64,000 nt of DNA from Campylorhamphus procurvoides (lineage: Eukaryota > Chordata > Aves > Passeriformes > Dendrocolaptidae). A model generated the notes under the pieces. It saw nothing but the letters and a program-made list of their open reading frames with translations. It did no database searches and had not been told where the DNA came from. Below, in pieces: positions 1-12,500 of the stretch. The position numbers were made by a program, and so were the translations under genes. The first letter of the stretch is position 1. Each line of letters starts with the position of its first letter. Location: assembly GCA_013396655.1 (NCBI GenBank), contig WBMV01004888.1, positions 1,550,001-1,614,000 on the forward strand, read 5' to 3'.

Positions 1-3000
1 GAATTAAAAATACTACTGATATTGCAAAAATATTAAGAACTATCTTCTTGAAAATTATTTTCCTTTTCTATATTTGGATTAACTTTTTTTTTTTTAATGA
101 AGCAACTAAGCAACGTTTCATTGATCGGAACGCTGCCTGGAAGAGCTGTATAACACTTTTGCCATCATTTGGTGTAACATATTCTAGGCAGTTTGTCACC
201 AGCCAAATGAGTTTATGATGAACAATTGAGTAAAATTATCATCCTTGTTTTTTAACTAAGTCTGTAATTTAATACCGGAATAGTGAACTGGAACATTGTC
301 TGTTGTAAGAACACATTCCCTAAATAACCTCACCCTTAACTCTATATTTCTAATTCCTTGTGATTATATAACAATGATGCTCTTACAGTTTTGCATTAGA
401 ATATTCACATACATAACTGTTTTCAGGATTGATAGAGGTTTCTTTTTTGAGCAAGAGTTCATAAAAACAATACAACTTTCTTGAACATAATACCTTTGTA
501 TACCTATTAGGTAGAAAGCTTCACCAACTTGACTTAAAATTAGACAAGATAGAATAAGGCAGGTGAAGCTTAGCTCATGTATGCCCTCTGAAATAGACAG
601 ATATTACATCACTCTATTCAAAATAAAAAGACAATATCATAATGGTCTTGGTTTAAACACTTCAGAAGTTCCAGGGTATGGAAGAAATTATTACTTATTT
701 TGATACTATCTGTTATGACAGAGGAAAGGAAATATTTTTTTGAATGAAGGTGAGCTTTAGATTCCTGATCAATGATCCCCACTGCAAAATATCATAGTAG
801 CCTTTTGTTTGCTTAGCAGTCCAAAGATTTGGTCTTGCTGAAACATTGCACATGTTGCTTTCAGAAGCTGTAATTATTTTTTGTTGTCCCTCCTGATACA
901 ACATGTCTCTTGATCCTTTAACTAAATCAGGTATGTCTAAGTCAGTAAAAGATTGCAGCCTTGACCAGTCAGTCCAAGATAAAATGGAGAGAAGATTGCA
1001 TTGGTTTGACTACATTGTGTGTTGGGTTTTTTGAGGAGAAAGCACTGGAAAAAGGCAAAATAGGAGTAACAAAGGATTTAATTAATGATAGCGAATTAAC
1101 TGGGAAAAGAGTTCAGATACAATTTGAAAAGTTAAAGGAGATAAGGATGATTTTACTGGTAGTTAGCAGTGATATTTCAACAACAGGGAGCCAAACCAAA
1201 ATTGGTTCAGTGTCGGGTGGCCTGATTTGGAGAACGAAACGAGACCACTGGGATGAGGCAGTATAACTTTCTGGAATCTCCCGGTCCAAAGACTCTCTTG
1301 CCAGTATTTCCTATACCAGACTGATCAACTGTAGTAGAAGCATCCAGAGCTGATGTGAGAACCATGAGGGACTCTCTGCTAAACAGTCTCAGTATTGTGG
1401 AGAATGGGAAACTGCCCAGGAAGTCTTCAGGCTGTAACCTGCAAATTCTGTATTGGCTTGTTAGAATGAAGAAATGTAAGCCAGTTTTGACTTTTCCCAT
1501 TAAACACAGTTGTAAGTTGCCTTTTGGGACATGATGGAGTTTGAAGTCCTGAGACAAACTGCTGTGTTTTGAGACTTGGTTGTGTATTAATGATTTTGCT
1601 GATTTTCCTCAATGAAATGAGAAAAACAGCCCTGCTTCTTTTTTTTTTTCCCGTTGGTTCACAAAACAACGGAAAGTGAAAAATGTAGAAAGAAACAGAT
1701 GAAAAAATCCTGTATGTCTGTGTGATGCTGATGAACCTCGAAGACAGAGTTCTGGCAGTCTGGTGCCAATGCCACCAGCAATAATGCAATAGGAGCTTTT
1801 CAGTGATTAAATATCCTTTTTAACATCAGTAATAATTACTGGGTACACTTAAGCAATAAACTCATGCCTGACTCCAATCCTTTATAATTAAGCTTAATGA
1901 AATGAATTGTCTTTAGTGTCAGAGAGGCCTAAACATTGCCTAAAACCACAAGGAAAAGAAATAAAAGAAAAAGCTTTCACAGGGTTAGTACAGAATAATG
2001 TGACATTCTCTTTCTTTAAAATAGGAATAACTGCAATTGAGCAAAACACATATTTACTGCAAAAATTTGTCAATGAAATGCAGTAGGTGTAGTTTAGCCT
2101 GTTGTGTCCCTCCATGCCTTGTTTAGAGAGGATTGTTGAAAATTTTCAGAATTCTAGTAAGTATTTTGATTATTTCTTCATTGCCTCCTTTTTAGCTCAC
2201 TTTCCCATATTCTTTCTGAAACTGTGGTAATGGAAAAGTAGCTAGGTGATTCAAGTACTTTTTAGTGACCTGGACTTCCAAAACTCTCATTAATGAGTTA
2301 ATTCTGTTGATCATTCCACATGAGAAGAAGTATTAGGGTCAGAAGAAAGCTTCAAGGTAAGGACTAGAAAACTATTCCTTCTCATTCACTTTTAGGGTGT
2401 CATAGCAAAAAAAAAAAAAAAAGTTCCACTACCCTAAATTATTACTTCTATCAAAATTCCAGACACTCAGCAGGATAAAGAAATACTTAATCCTGACAGG
2501 TGCTTACATGTGTGTAGTATAAGGAGTAGGTGAAAGTGGTTGAAGGATGCTTGATCCTGTAGTTTCTTCTTGTGCTTTTAGTACCTGCTGTATGGAGGAA
2601 GAAATACAAAGAGGCTATGGTTCTGCCTCTATGGCTCTGATAGATATCTCAATGGAGAGTGATTTGGAGTTGCACCTTTGTCTGGAATGCGTGTTCTTTG
2701 GTTCTGCAGCTCATGCAAATGCCAAAATGTACTGGGGCCTGCATCAAAATCTCAACTGTGATATATTGATGTCAGTGGACTTTGGTGCAGACTGTGTAGC
2801 CCCAGAAGAATGACAAATTCGAAAAGATGTGGAATGTCAGCAGATTTCATGGGCCTAGATGCACATTTTAATGGCTATTTACTGTCTTTAAAATGTCTGG
2901 TATTGGCTAATGTGGACTTTTCTGAAAATTCCTTTAGATGGCACTTGAGCTGCCTTAAAAAAAAAAAATCTAACCCAGGTCTCCTAAGCTATCCTCATTA

Positions 3001-6000
3001 AATGTGAATGTTCAGCCATTTCAATCTCAATGGGAGATTTTTGTCTGAGACAGGATTTAATGTGGTGCTCATTCACATCTGTAGGAATATATTTAAAAAA
3101 TCAGAATGGCCCAATGTACTAAAATGAAGCACATAAATCATATTATGTCTTTAATCAGATTGCCATGTGCAGTTGCCAGCCTCTGCTTAATTTGACTGGG
3201 ATATATCAAAACATAATGCATCAAGTAAAAGGTATTTTTAAAGGGGCTGAAAGTAGCATTTACTCCATTACCCTTACTATTTTTTTTATTAATGATCAAA
3301 TGGAAAAAGCTCATTTGCAGTGGTGATGACTCGAAAACTTGGCAGTCATGTTTTTGTGTTCTTCATGAAATACAAAATATGAAAGAGTACATGTGTCTCA
3401 GAAATGGCAGAGGTTTGTGTTCATACATAAGTGTGTGTTCATATTCCCATAATTTGCATAATCCCATTTACGAGTTTTTAAAAATGGGGCAATGGAAAAT
3501 GTCTTGAATGACACTTCTCTGGATATCCCCTGTGCTTTCAGGGTAGTGAATTACGTAAAGGTCCAATGAATCAAATACTTTATAAGAAAAAGTGCCTATG
3601 ATTTTTCCATCCTTCATGCATATGCAATTGAATGTGTAGTTTTTGTGACTCAGACAGAAAGCAATTGGATTGCAAGTGGCTCTATGATTTTAAAGGTGTT
3701 TTAATATGGCTTTACATTTTCCATTCTGCATAATACTTTCTCCAATCATGATTTGGCTGCTTTATCACCATTCTCATCAGAATTTCTCTGTCTTTTATTT
3801 TTAAAGAGTGTTTTCAAATGGAATCAACTTATTGTGGTTTTTACTTCTTTCTGTGTTTGACATTCATAATGAAAATCTAAAAATGTCAGTGTCACTACTG
3901 TGCTGGAAATTGATATAATGCATGCTAATGAAGACTTCAAAGGAAGAACCAGTTTTATTATTTTAATTTAAAAATGACAGATATGTTTTCTTGAGTTAAA
4001 GCTTAAAAGCGCATTTGAGGTAGATCAGTTCAGAGAAGAAGCAGAAGGAGATACAAATTCACAAGATGAGCAAAGATGTCTCTTGCCATCTTTCTTTCTG
4101 TGAACATTTGAATTCTGGCAAATTTAGGTACCTTTTTGAAGAGCTTACTTAGACTTGATTGAAAGTTTCTGTGTTGGCTGTACACTACCTCTTTCTGTCT
4201 TCATGTTTGGAGGAAATTGGATTGAAAGTGCCAGCATTGTAAACAAATCACAAGCACCGAGTAAAATATAAATATGAACTTCTAAGTTTAGGTGACAATT
4301 GTAATAAAAGCTGTAACTGTGGGGAGAAAGATAAAACTTGTTAAAGATACACTTTGGTTTCTGCCTCAGAATTGCTGATGTGATGTTTGAAGGACTGAAA
4401 TAAAAGTGGGTTTTTTTTCTTTTCCTGAAATGCCTGTCATCATTGCCCTTGTTTAAGGTGACATTTCCTTTTACTGCAGTTCATTGCTGCCAATGCTTTT
4501 GATATAACTACTTCAGAGGTCTATGTTCCTGATACTTGCAGATAGCAACTTCAAGCCATTTGCTAGTATGATCTGCAAAGATTGCATAGTGGCCTGATGA
4601 ATGGGTGTTGGTATGGAATGGGAAAGAAAAGGAACATTTGAACTTTTCAGTACACCTCAGGCTTCAGCAGCATCCTGTCAAAAGGCTGAAAGAACATGGA
4701 TGACATTGTGTGCAAGCCAGTAAACATTTTCCTGTTTTACAGGGAAGTCTCCTCTCATTCTGGTTCAGCTGAAGTTGTACATGCAGAGCAGTAGGGCCAG
4801 ATTTGGCTCAATTTCTGACCATGCTGTCCTTGCCCATCTGATCTCTGCAGCTTTCTTCCCCTGCTGCAGTTGCTAACCATTATCTTGGTTTGTGTTGTGA
4901 CATATTTCTCAGCTGTGTTAGTGGGCTCATGACTAAAACATGAGTCTCTTATATCTTTGAATTGCAGGTTTTACAGTATAGAGTTAATTGTGACATGCAT
5001 TTTTTAGTGACAAAAGAGTAGGAGTTTGTACTCTGTGTATGGTTATTCTTCTCATGTTCTGTAACTTGCTCCATATTGCATTTGCCTGGCTGTTGGTTTT
5101 CCACTATTTTGCTGTACTTTTCTAGTCCAAGATGCTCCTTTAGGAGGAGTTTTCTTCTGGATATTGCTGCATGCCCTTTGCAAGAGCCGTGCAGGGGGAA
5201 GTGATACATTCCAGTTCCAAGTGAAACCTGTGCTGCTCCAACTTGAAATTCAGAATTAAAAAACCCCTCTTACCTTGCTGATAACTTTAGATTTCTATTT
5301 CAGCAGCTGCAACTAATATGAGCACTTTGTTCTGGATTTTTTTTTGTGTCCCCTATTGAAGGACCCTGTCACTCAGCCTCTAGAGGCTGCCAGAGAAAAT
5401 GTAGGAAACCTCTGTGGTGACTTGTTCAGGGCTAAACAGTCTTGGAAACAGCTTTTCTTTTTCTCAGTGGAGCTGTGTACAGAGCAGGCTAGATTTCACT
5501 CTTGCACTGTACAGCATTCTGTTTGTCAGTGGTACAGGTACCTTTCAGCTTGTCATTTGCTTGATGTTGTGAGTGCTGCAATAAGCCCTCCTGTGTGTGC
5601 ATCCTTGCCAAGTATATGTCCTTCATCTAGCTGAATCTACCCCTATTTCTTCTAGTTTTTAAGTGTATGTGCCACATTAAAAACATCAGTGGAATTATCT
5701 GCTGGGAGATGACACTCTGAGCTGGAAAAAGTGAATGATAAGTAATGAAGAAAGTGGGAAGTAATGTGTAAATGCAGAAGTTTTATTTTCTGAAAATTGC
5801 TGCAGCATCGAAGTCCCTAGATGAATAAAAACAATGCGCTAACATTTCATCACAGATTCTCATCAAAACTTCAAATAGAATTTTTACATCCATACACTAT
5901 CATGAAGTATTTATAATTATTGTGCCAGGAAATCTAGCTGGTGATCCTCAGAAATCAAAGGATGAAAAATAAAAGATACATAAATGAATAAATAATTATA

Positions 6001-6386
6001 GACTCTCTCTGTGCATTCTCTAAACCTAGAGTGTCAAAGTTTTTTCTGTAGCAGGGGATGACTGACATTTTCAATTGAGCTCCCTAGGAGAGAATTACAA
6101 AATGTGCCAGTGGAGGAGGGAAGGCTTTCCTGTGCAGAGCTTGTAGTGAAATCACTAGGAGTGCTGGCTGTGTAGCTTAATATCTGTGCCCTGACAGTTA
6201 GGGGTAGGTATCTTTTTTTTCAGACACTCAGGCACCAAGTAAATAGGCAACAGTTATCCAAAGAATCCCTTATGCAAGTGAATTGTTATGCTTTATCTGC
6301 AGCATATAAACATCATGATACACGTAGAGCATTGCCGCATAAGGAATTTCTTAATTCTGAGAGAGGGTTTGTACCTTCTTCATTAG
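1..6386. other. Noncoding AT-rich DNA, no gene recognised
   Basis: I see no recognisable gene, RNA or repeat family here. Open frames on both strands are short (about 100 codons or fewer), overlap each other and match no family I know. Notable small items are uninterrupted A runs at about 2407-2422 (16 A) and 2957-2968 (12 A) and a T run near 1640. The part from about 3000 to 4330 is especially AT-rich and CpG-poor and is noted separately as possible conserved noncoding sequence. Reading it as intergenic or intronic is an inference. Confidence 0.7.
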
Positions 6387-6500
6387 GATCACAGAATCAT
6401 AGATTAGTTTGGGTTGGAAGGGACCTTAAAAANTTGTACCTCACCACCCTCAGTCTGAAGCCACTTCCCTGGTTCTGTGACAACATGCTCTTGTGAAGCA
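6387..6500 (-). mobile_element. CR1 LINE 3'-end fragment with internal deletion
   Basis: The plus strand reads ATCACAGAATCATAG, then TTTGGGTTGGAAGGGACC, which is the reverse complement of the avian CR1 3' terminus, so the element lies on the minus strand. After the poorly resolved stretch around 6430-6445, the bases at about 6452-6498 resemble a more internal CR1 3'UTR segment (CTGAAGCCA..TTCCCT..TTCTGTGAC.ACATGCTCTTGTGAAG). This suggests that a few hundred bases between the two parts were lost. Position 6433 is an undetermined base (N). There is no coding capacity. The CR1 call for the first 50 bases is secure; the second part rests on recalled consensus. Confidence 0.8.
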
Positions 6501-9500
6501 AGGGCAAACAAAAGTGGTTTCTGGAGATCTTTGGGGCACTGAGATCCTAATATAACCAGGATGGAAAGCTGGAAGAAGTATAAGTTGAAGGCTTCTAGCT
6601 GAGAAGCTGGGCTGATGCTTCTGTCTTCCTGGCATATCACATGGGGAGCAAGCAAAGCTGTAGGGAGATGCAAAGCAATGAAGAGAGATAGAAATCACTC
6701 TGGTGCTCTCAGCCTACTCACTGACTTGGGACATACCCATGCAGCAGTCTGAAAAGTAACCCAGGATTTGCCTCATGATATAGCATGAGAAAGACATAAT
6801 TGATTTCTGCTCAAGTTTACCTGGAGCTGAATAGAACTTGTGTGACCACAATTACTGTATGCTGAGTCAAAAATAAATAGAATATCCTCCAAAATGGAAT
6901 ATCTTCTGTTCCACCATGGATGTTGGTCAGGTTCGGACAGTGTGCAGGGTGAGACTGAGTCCAGGTGATACTCTTTCTGCACAGAGAGGGTTTCCGTTTT
7001 GTGAAGTGCCACCTACTCATTGTACAGGTGGTTGAGAACAGACCTGGTACCCAGTCTTTGCTGTTCCAACTACCCAAATGACACAGAAGCAGCTAAAGGC
7101 ACTGGCATGACCTCTAGGAAGTACCAAGTAACACAGAACTGACTTTTTTTTTCCAGTTTGTTTTATAATATGCTAAAAGTTACATGTGCCTTACTTGAGT
7201 TTTTGTCAAAAGAACAGTTTGTGGAAAATAGAAGGAATCTCAAAATGGGCAGACCTGGGGAGAGAAGAAAGAAGGAAAACAGGAGCCCTTCAGAATCTTG
7301 GCTATGCATCAATATGTTGATCCAGAAAGCGGCTTTACCCTACTAGATCTCATTTTTGTAGGAAAAGATTCTATATTCTTTTAAGGTCTTGCATGGCAGC
7401 ATTATATCTTAACTTACACATTTATCAGCTCTTGTGTGTATTTAGTTGTTCTATTCCCACTGCAAAGCTGAATCAATCTTTGTGCCACAGTTAAATACTG
7501 GATGATTTAGTGTGCCATCAAAAACTGCATAAACTGCCTATTAGAAATGTATTAAACATTCAGTAGGAAATTGACTGTTCACATATCTCCTTGTAGTAAG
7601 AATACCAAAATAATACAGCAGTTATTACCCAAATTATCTAAACTTAGTTAATTGTACAACAATATGATCATGATTTTGTGACTGATTTTGATTAATAGAG
7701 TGCAAGAATAAAGTATGACAAATATATTTGAAAAGGTGCTTCTGTGTTTCCATGAGTAAATGACAGGGAAATATTTGTACTGGTGTTCCTTAATCCCCAC
7801 CAGGATCTAGACTTCAGACCTGTGACCTTTTTTATAGTAGGCAGTTCTCTGTTCTAGTAATCACAATCACAGGGGTAACATCAATGAAACAAATTCTGTG
7901 CACCTCATGCTAATAGCATGAATTTACTTTGTCAAATTTATGCCAAGGAGAGAAACAGTTTTTTGTATATGTTAAATTTTCAAACTAACCTAAAAGATCC
8001 TGTGAGAATCCGGAGATAATAATGTGTGTTCTGACAGTGGTACAGCTTTATTGATGGAGTAGGTTAATGGGTTGACTCCTATTCACCACCACAGCAGAAA
8101 AATCCCACATGTTCACCTGTATGTTACTCTCATTTTATTATGACATGCTGAATAGGAAGTGAACTCAAAGGATTTAAGATGTGATACAGTTTATCAACAT
8201 GCTTTAAAACGTCTGACACCATTTTGAAATAGATACTGTATCCCTTATGGTGGAAATACTGGGAGAATATGTGTTTGTCATCTAGAATGAGGGGATCAAT
8301 CCAAAGAGATGATGGGGGAAAAAAAGTCTGCTCATTGAAAGATACCATAAGGATACTCTTCACCATCACTCATACATTGGATGAGGCTACAGATAAGAAG
8401 GCCAGAATGAACAGTCCTTATCATATCTGGCATTTGCAGGAAATGATGTGGAGCACTGCCATGACTCATAGCTTCCATCTGAGCCTCATTACTTCCATCA
8501 TTACTCCTCTAGAAGTCTGTCTGCATTTTCAGAGTATTTCTGTGCTTTCATTTTGAAAACACAGAACAGCTGGAAAACAGGACGAGTTGTTTGGTACAGG
8601 AATCATGCCTTGAGTTAAAAGAAATGTGGGGGATATTTGGATGAGTTTTTGGCATCATAAGGGAATCAAGTATTTTCCCTGCATTGCCAGTGTGTCTGTG
8701 GAGAAAGGGAATCATTAAAAGGCATGACAGCCCTCTCACTTTCATCTAGACTGATCTATGGTTTCACAGTCTCTAAGCAGGGACCCAGCTGATTTATCTC
8801 CAATGTGTTTCAAGGGACACATTTTCCTATCCTGTCTTCCACAGGGCTTAATATTATGCCTTACTCTCCCACCTTTGGAAAATACTCAGAATAGTAAGAG
8901 AGTAAGTTCTTCTCATATGAGAGGTGCAGGTTCTGAAGGCAATAAATTTTGTTCATGATTGGGCCCAAAACCTAGAAGATATGAGGGTCTAGAGACAGGC
9001 TTTCCATCTCCATTTGGGCTCTATAAAATTGCTTTGCTTTGCTTATACCCAAAATTCATTTTCAAGTCATGAGAATGAAAGGGAAAGCAACATTTGCCCA
9101 TAAGGAAATGCATTGGCAATAGGTGCAAGTGAGGTCTCCTGCTGATGCTGGTCATCTTGTTGGAATCAAGGATGTTTTCTGACAATTTCTCTGATAGTTC
9201 TACATTATAGGTAAAAAAAAGCAGAGATCTCTCCTTCTTTTTCTGTCTCTCTACTGCTCAGGCTTTTGCACCATCAGAGCAATGAAAGTGTTTAACTTTT
9301 AAACATGTTGTTGAAATATTAAACAAAGTTTTTCCCACTGATTGTTAATGCCATATCAAAGCCGGTTTGAAACAGCTTCATAATCTCTTACATAATGCTG
9401 TCATGCTGTTCATGTCACTGATGCTATTTCATCCTGATAGCTGCCACTGGTAGGAGGCTCAGAAATGTGTTTGTAACCATTCTCAAAAGCATTTTAAATA

Positions 9501-12500
9501 AATTTCAGAGGTATCTTGGTGAGATGTGCTTTCTCATGTTACAGTTTTTTAGATGGAAACCAAATAGAATGGCCCATTAACTCAGTCTCCCTGTCTATGC
9601 ATTGCAATAGAGATAACCCTCCTCTTCCTCCCAAAAAGTGAATTTTTCTTAAATAAGTTGCCTTTTGCTGGAATAGGGTTAAGGAACTAGAACACAAGCT
9701 CTTCCCATGCATGGACTTCTTTCATATAGATGGTTCAAGAATTCATTCCCGTGTGGTATCTTCCATTGTGCCTAACTCCAGTGTGAAATAATCCCCTTGT
9801 ACCAAGAGAGGAGCCTGTGATGGAAATCAAGGAGTGCCTCCTGTCCCCCTCCCTGCAATTTCAGGTAGCTGATGCAGGGATTGATTTATGGGGATTAGGA
9901 GACCCTGCTTCATCTGAGTTAGATCAATAACTTGAATAATGTCTTTCTACTTGAGTGGCCGTATCAGTGTGCCCAGATATAGGAAGTCCGTGCTTCTTTG
10001 GAGGAAAAAAGAAAGAATTCTTCAAAAAGAATCCAACTCAAACTGCTGTGGACTGAAATACATACTGAAATAGCAAATATCTTTTGCCACTTAGGAAAAT
10101 GACTTAGATATGGGCAGGAGAATTTTTTCAAGATTATATCCTTCAAACCTCTGTGTAAGAAAGCTACTGAAGCATATAATAATGTCTTTTGGAATAAGGA
10201 CATGCTTGACTGCTCCCTTGAGTCAGCATGCTTCCTGTAGATAGTCTTCAGGTAAATATATCTTTTGGCATGTTAATTTCTACCTGTAGCCTTCAGGAGC
10301 AAACAGGTCTCCACAGTTCCCCCTTGGATAATGGTATAGAGTACTGTGTGTTAGGTGAGGGAAGGGAAAGAAAGAGGAAGGAGCAATAGAACAAGGATCC
10401 CCCTTCTCCCCATTTCCAATTTGATAGTGCATTTTAAATCCAAAAGTGATACTTGTGCTGCTGTTTAATCAAGAAATTACAGTGGTTGTGCCTCAAGACA
10501 GTCAACCTCTTCGAGAAAATGCTGTCATATTTCTTAATAATCAGACATCTTACTTCCTTATTTCCTTAATCAAAATATGTACAGACTGTTTTAAAGAAGC
10601 AGTGGGCATCTGGAAAGAGAAATCTTCCACTTTTGGATGTCATAATGACATTTTGATCTAGGAAAAATACAAAAATTCTGTGGTCTGAAAGTAGAACTGT
10701 CAGAAGGGAAATTCAGATGAAATCCATGGATGCAGCAACAGCCAAGGAGAAGGACTGGGAGGCTGAGAACCTGTGTATGTAGCGGGACCTGAACTAATCA
10801 GAAATGTCTCCCTAGGATCATGATAAAGACATTTCGGTCAGAGTCCTAATGCTTTGGCATTTGGTCTATTTTTTTGGATCTCTATCAATACTTACTAGAT
10901 TTGGCAGATTGTTCTGATTCAGTGACTCCGTGTATTAGGCATCTCAGTGAGTATGGAATAATTAGTCAACTAACTGCCAAGTCTAATCTGCCATCCATTA
11001 AATCCAGTAGGAGAACTTCCTTCTGGCTGCTGGAAAAAGTTCCAACCAGTCTAGCCTTTTGAAGGCTGTAAGCATGTACATTGCTTGCTGAGCAAAGATA
11101 GGAGCTGGTGTCAGACTCTTGTCTTGTTGTTTGGGTGTTTATTCTTAAAGCATTTATTCTCTTTTCATCTTTGATACAGTGCTTTCCTGGCTTTGTTATT
11201 ACTGCATTGACAAAAGTCAATCAGTTTTTGCAGTTAAAACCCCTTACCTATCAGAATTTCAGTCATCTGAGAAAGAGAGGTGTATATTTATCCTTTAAGG
11301 ATGTGTTAGGAATTGTATTACTGATGTTTCTGCTGTATAGAGAAGCATTGTTTGTAAGCTTACCATTATACAACTTTATAGAATCAGGGTCTTAGGAACT
11401 GAAAAGTGTTTTGGAAGATTTTTGGAAGGTACTTATCACAACTAATTATTAATGATAACAAAAGATCACATCTAAATTAATGATAGTAATTTGACAATCC
11501 ACATTTTACTTAAGGAGAACAAAACAAAAATCAAGATGTTTAAAAAGATCAGGGAATTTTAAAATAGTGAACGATAGTTCTTCCTGTCACTATACTTCAG
11601 TCTGATATTTATTATTTTTTTTCTATCTTGATTTTTACTTTTGCAGAGGAAATTCACAGAATAGTTTTATTTCCTCAGTTTTGGGATGGGGTTTCCAGCT
11701 CCGTCAGAACAGTGGTTCACTGTTAGCCCATTGCAGATCACCAATGCAATTGCCAGCCTCACAACTGACTCCTTTCTGCACACACCCAGGGAAAGCACCA
11801 AAAGCCCTCAGGCTTATTCCAGTTATGCCTATAAATCTGTCTGGAAAGGATCCTTTTCCTTCAGCAATCCTGGTGATTAATTAGCTAGCATGAGTCCCTG
11901 CAATAGCTCAATCACACTGAACAAGTGGTGTCACATTCCCTTCCTAAATGTGATTATTGCAGATGTCCATGACATAGCAGCAGGTTCCTTCAGTGAGATC
12001 TTTTACTGCTGCAGAGATGACAGAACATTTGCTGCTTTCATTTACGGCTGGGCACCAGAACACCTCAAACAATTTCATCTGTGAAGTCAGGGAATATATA
12101 TATAGTTTTTGCATGTGTTGGAAACTTATTTGTACTATTAAGAATCACAGAATCAAACACAGGATCAAACTGGTCTTACAATAGATAATTTAGAGGTTAT
12201 CTTTTATGGTTTATAATTCAGTCTTCTTGAAAATGTGATTCTACTGCTTTTTCTTGTCTGCTACTGCTTCCTTGCAGGCATTAACCTCTTCTTGTGCATT
12301 TGGATTGCTTGGTTTCAATTGCACAGGGCACATATTCCCTGAAGACACTCCCCATGGCTACCCCAGGCTTTGGCACAGCTGACCCCTACCTCACTTCTAA
12401 TCCTCCAAACGCTTGTATCAGGGACCCTGTCCAAGAACTTATGAAGTATAAAAGCTGGGGTTAATTATTGAACAATACAATTATATGATTAGCTCATAGC

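Noticed and set aside
1207..1789. Two overlapping minus-strand frames of 116 and 120 codons
   Set aside because: They overlap in different frames, are low in similarity to anything known and fit chance in a stretch with few stops.
2407..2422. 16-base A run as a possible retrogene tail
   Set aside because: No gene-like or polyadenylation-signal-bearing sequence precedes it and no flanking duplication is visible.
12142..12175. AATCACAGAATCAAAC resembling a CR1 3' tail
   Set aside because: Too short and not followed by the GTTTGGGTTGGAAGGGACC part of the CR1 terminus.
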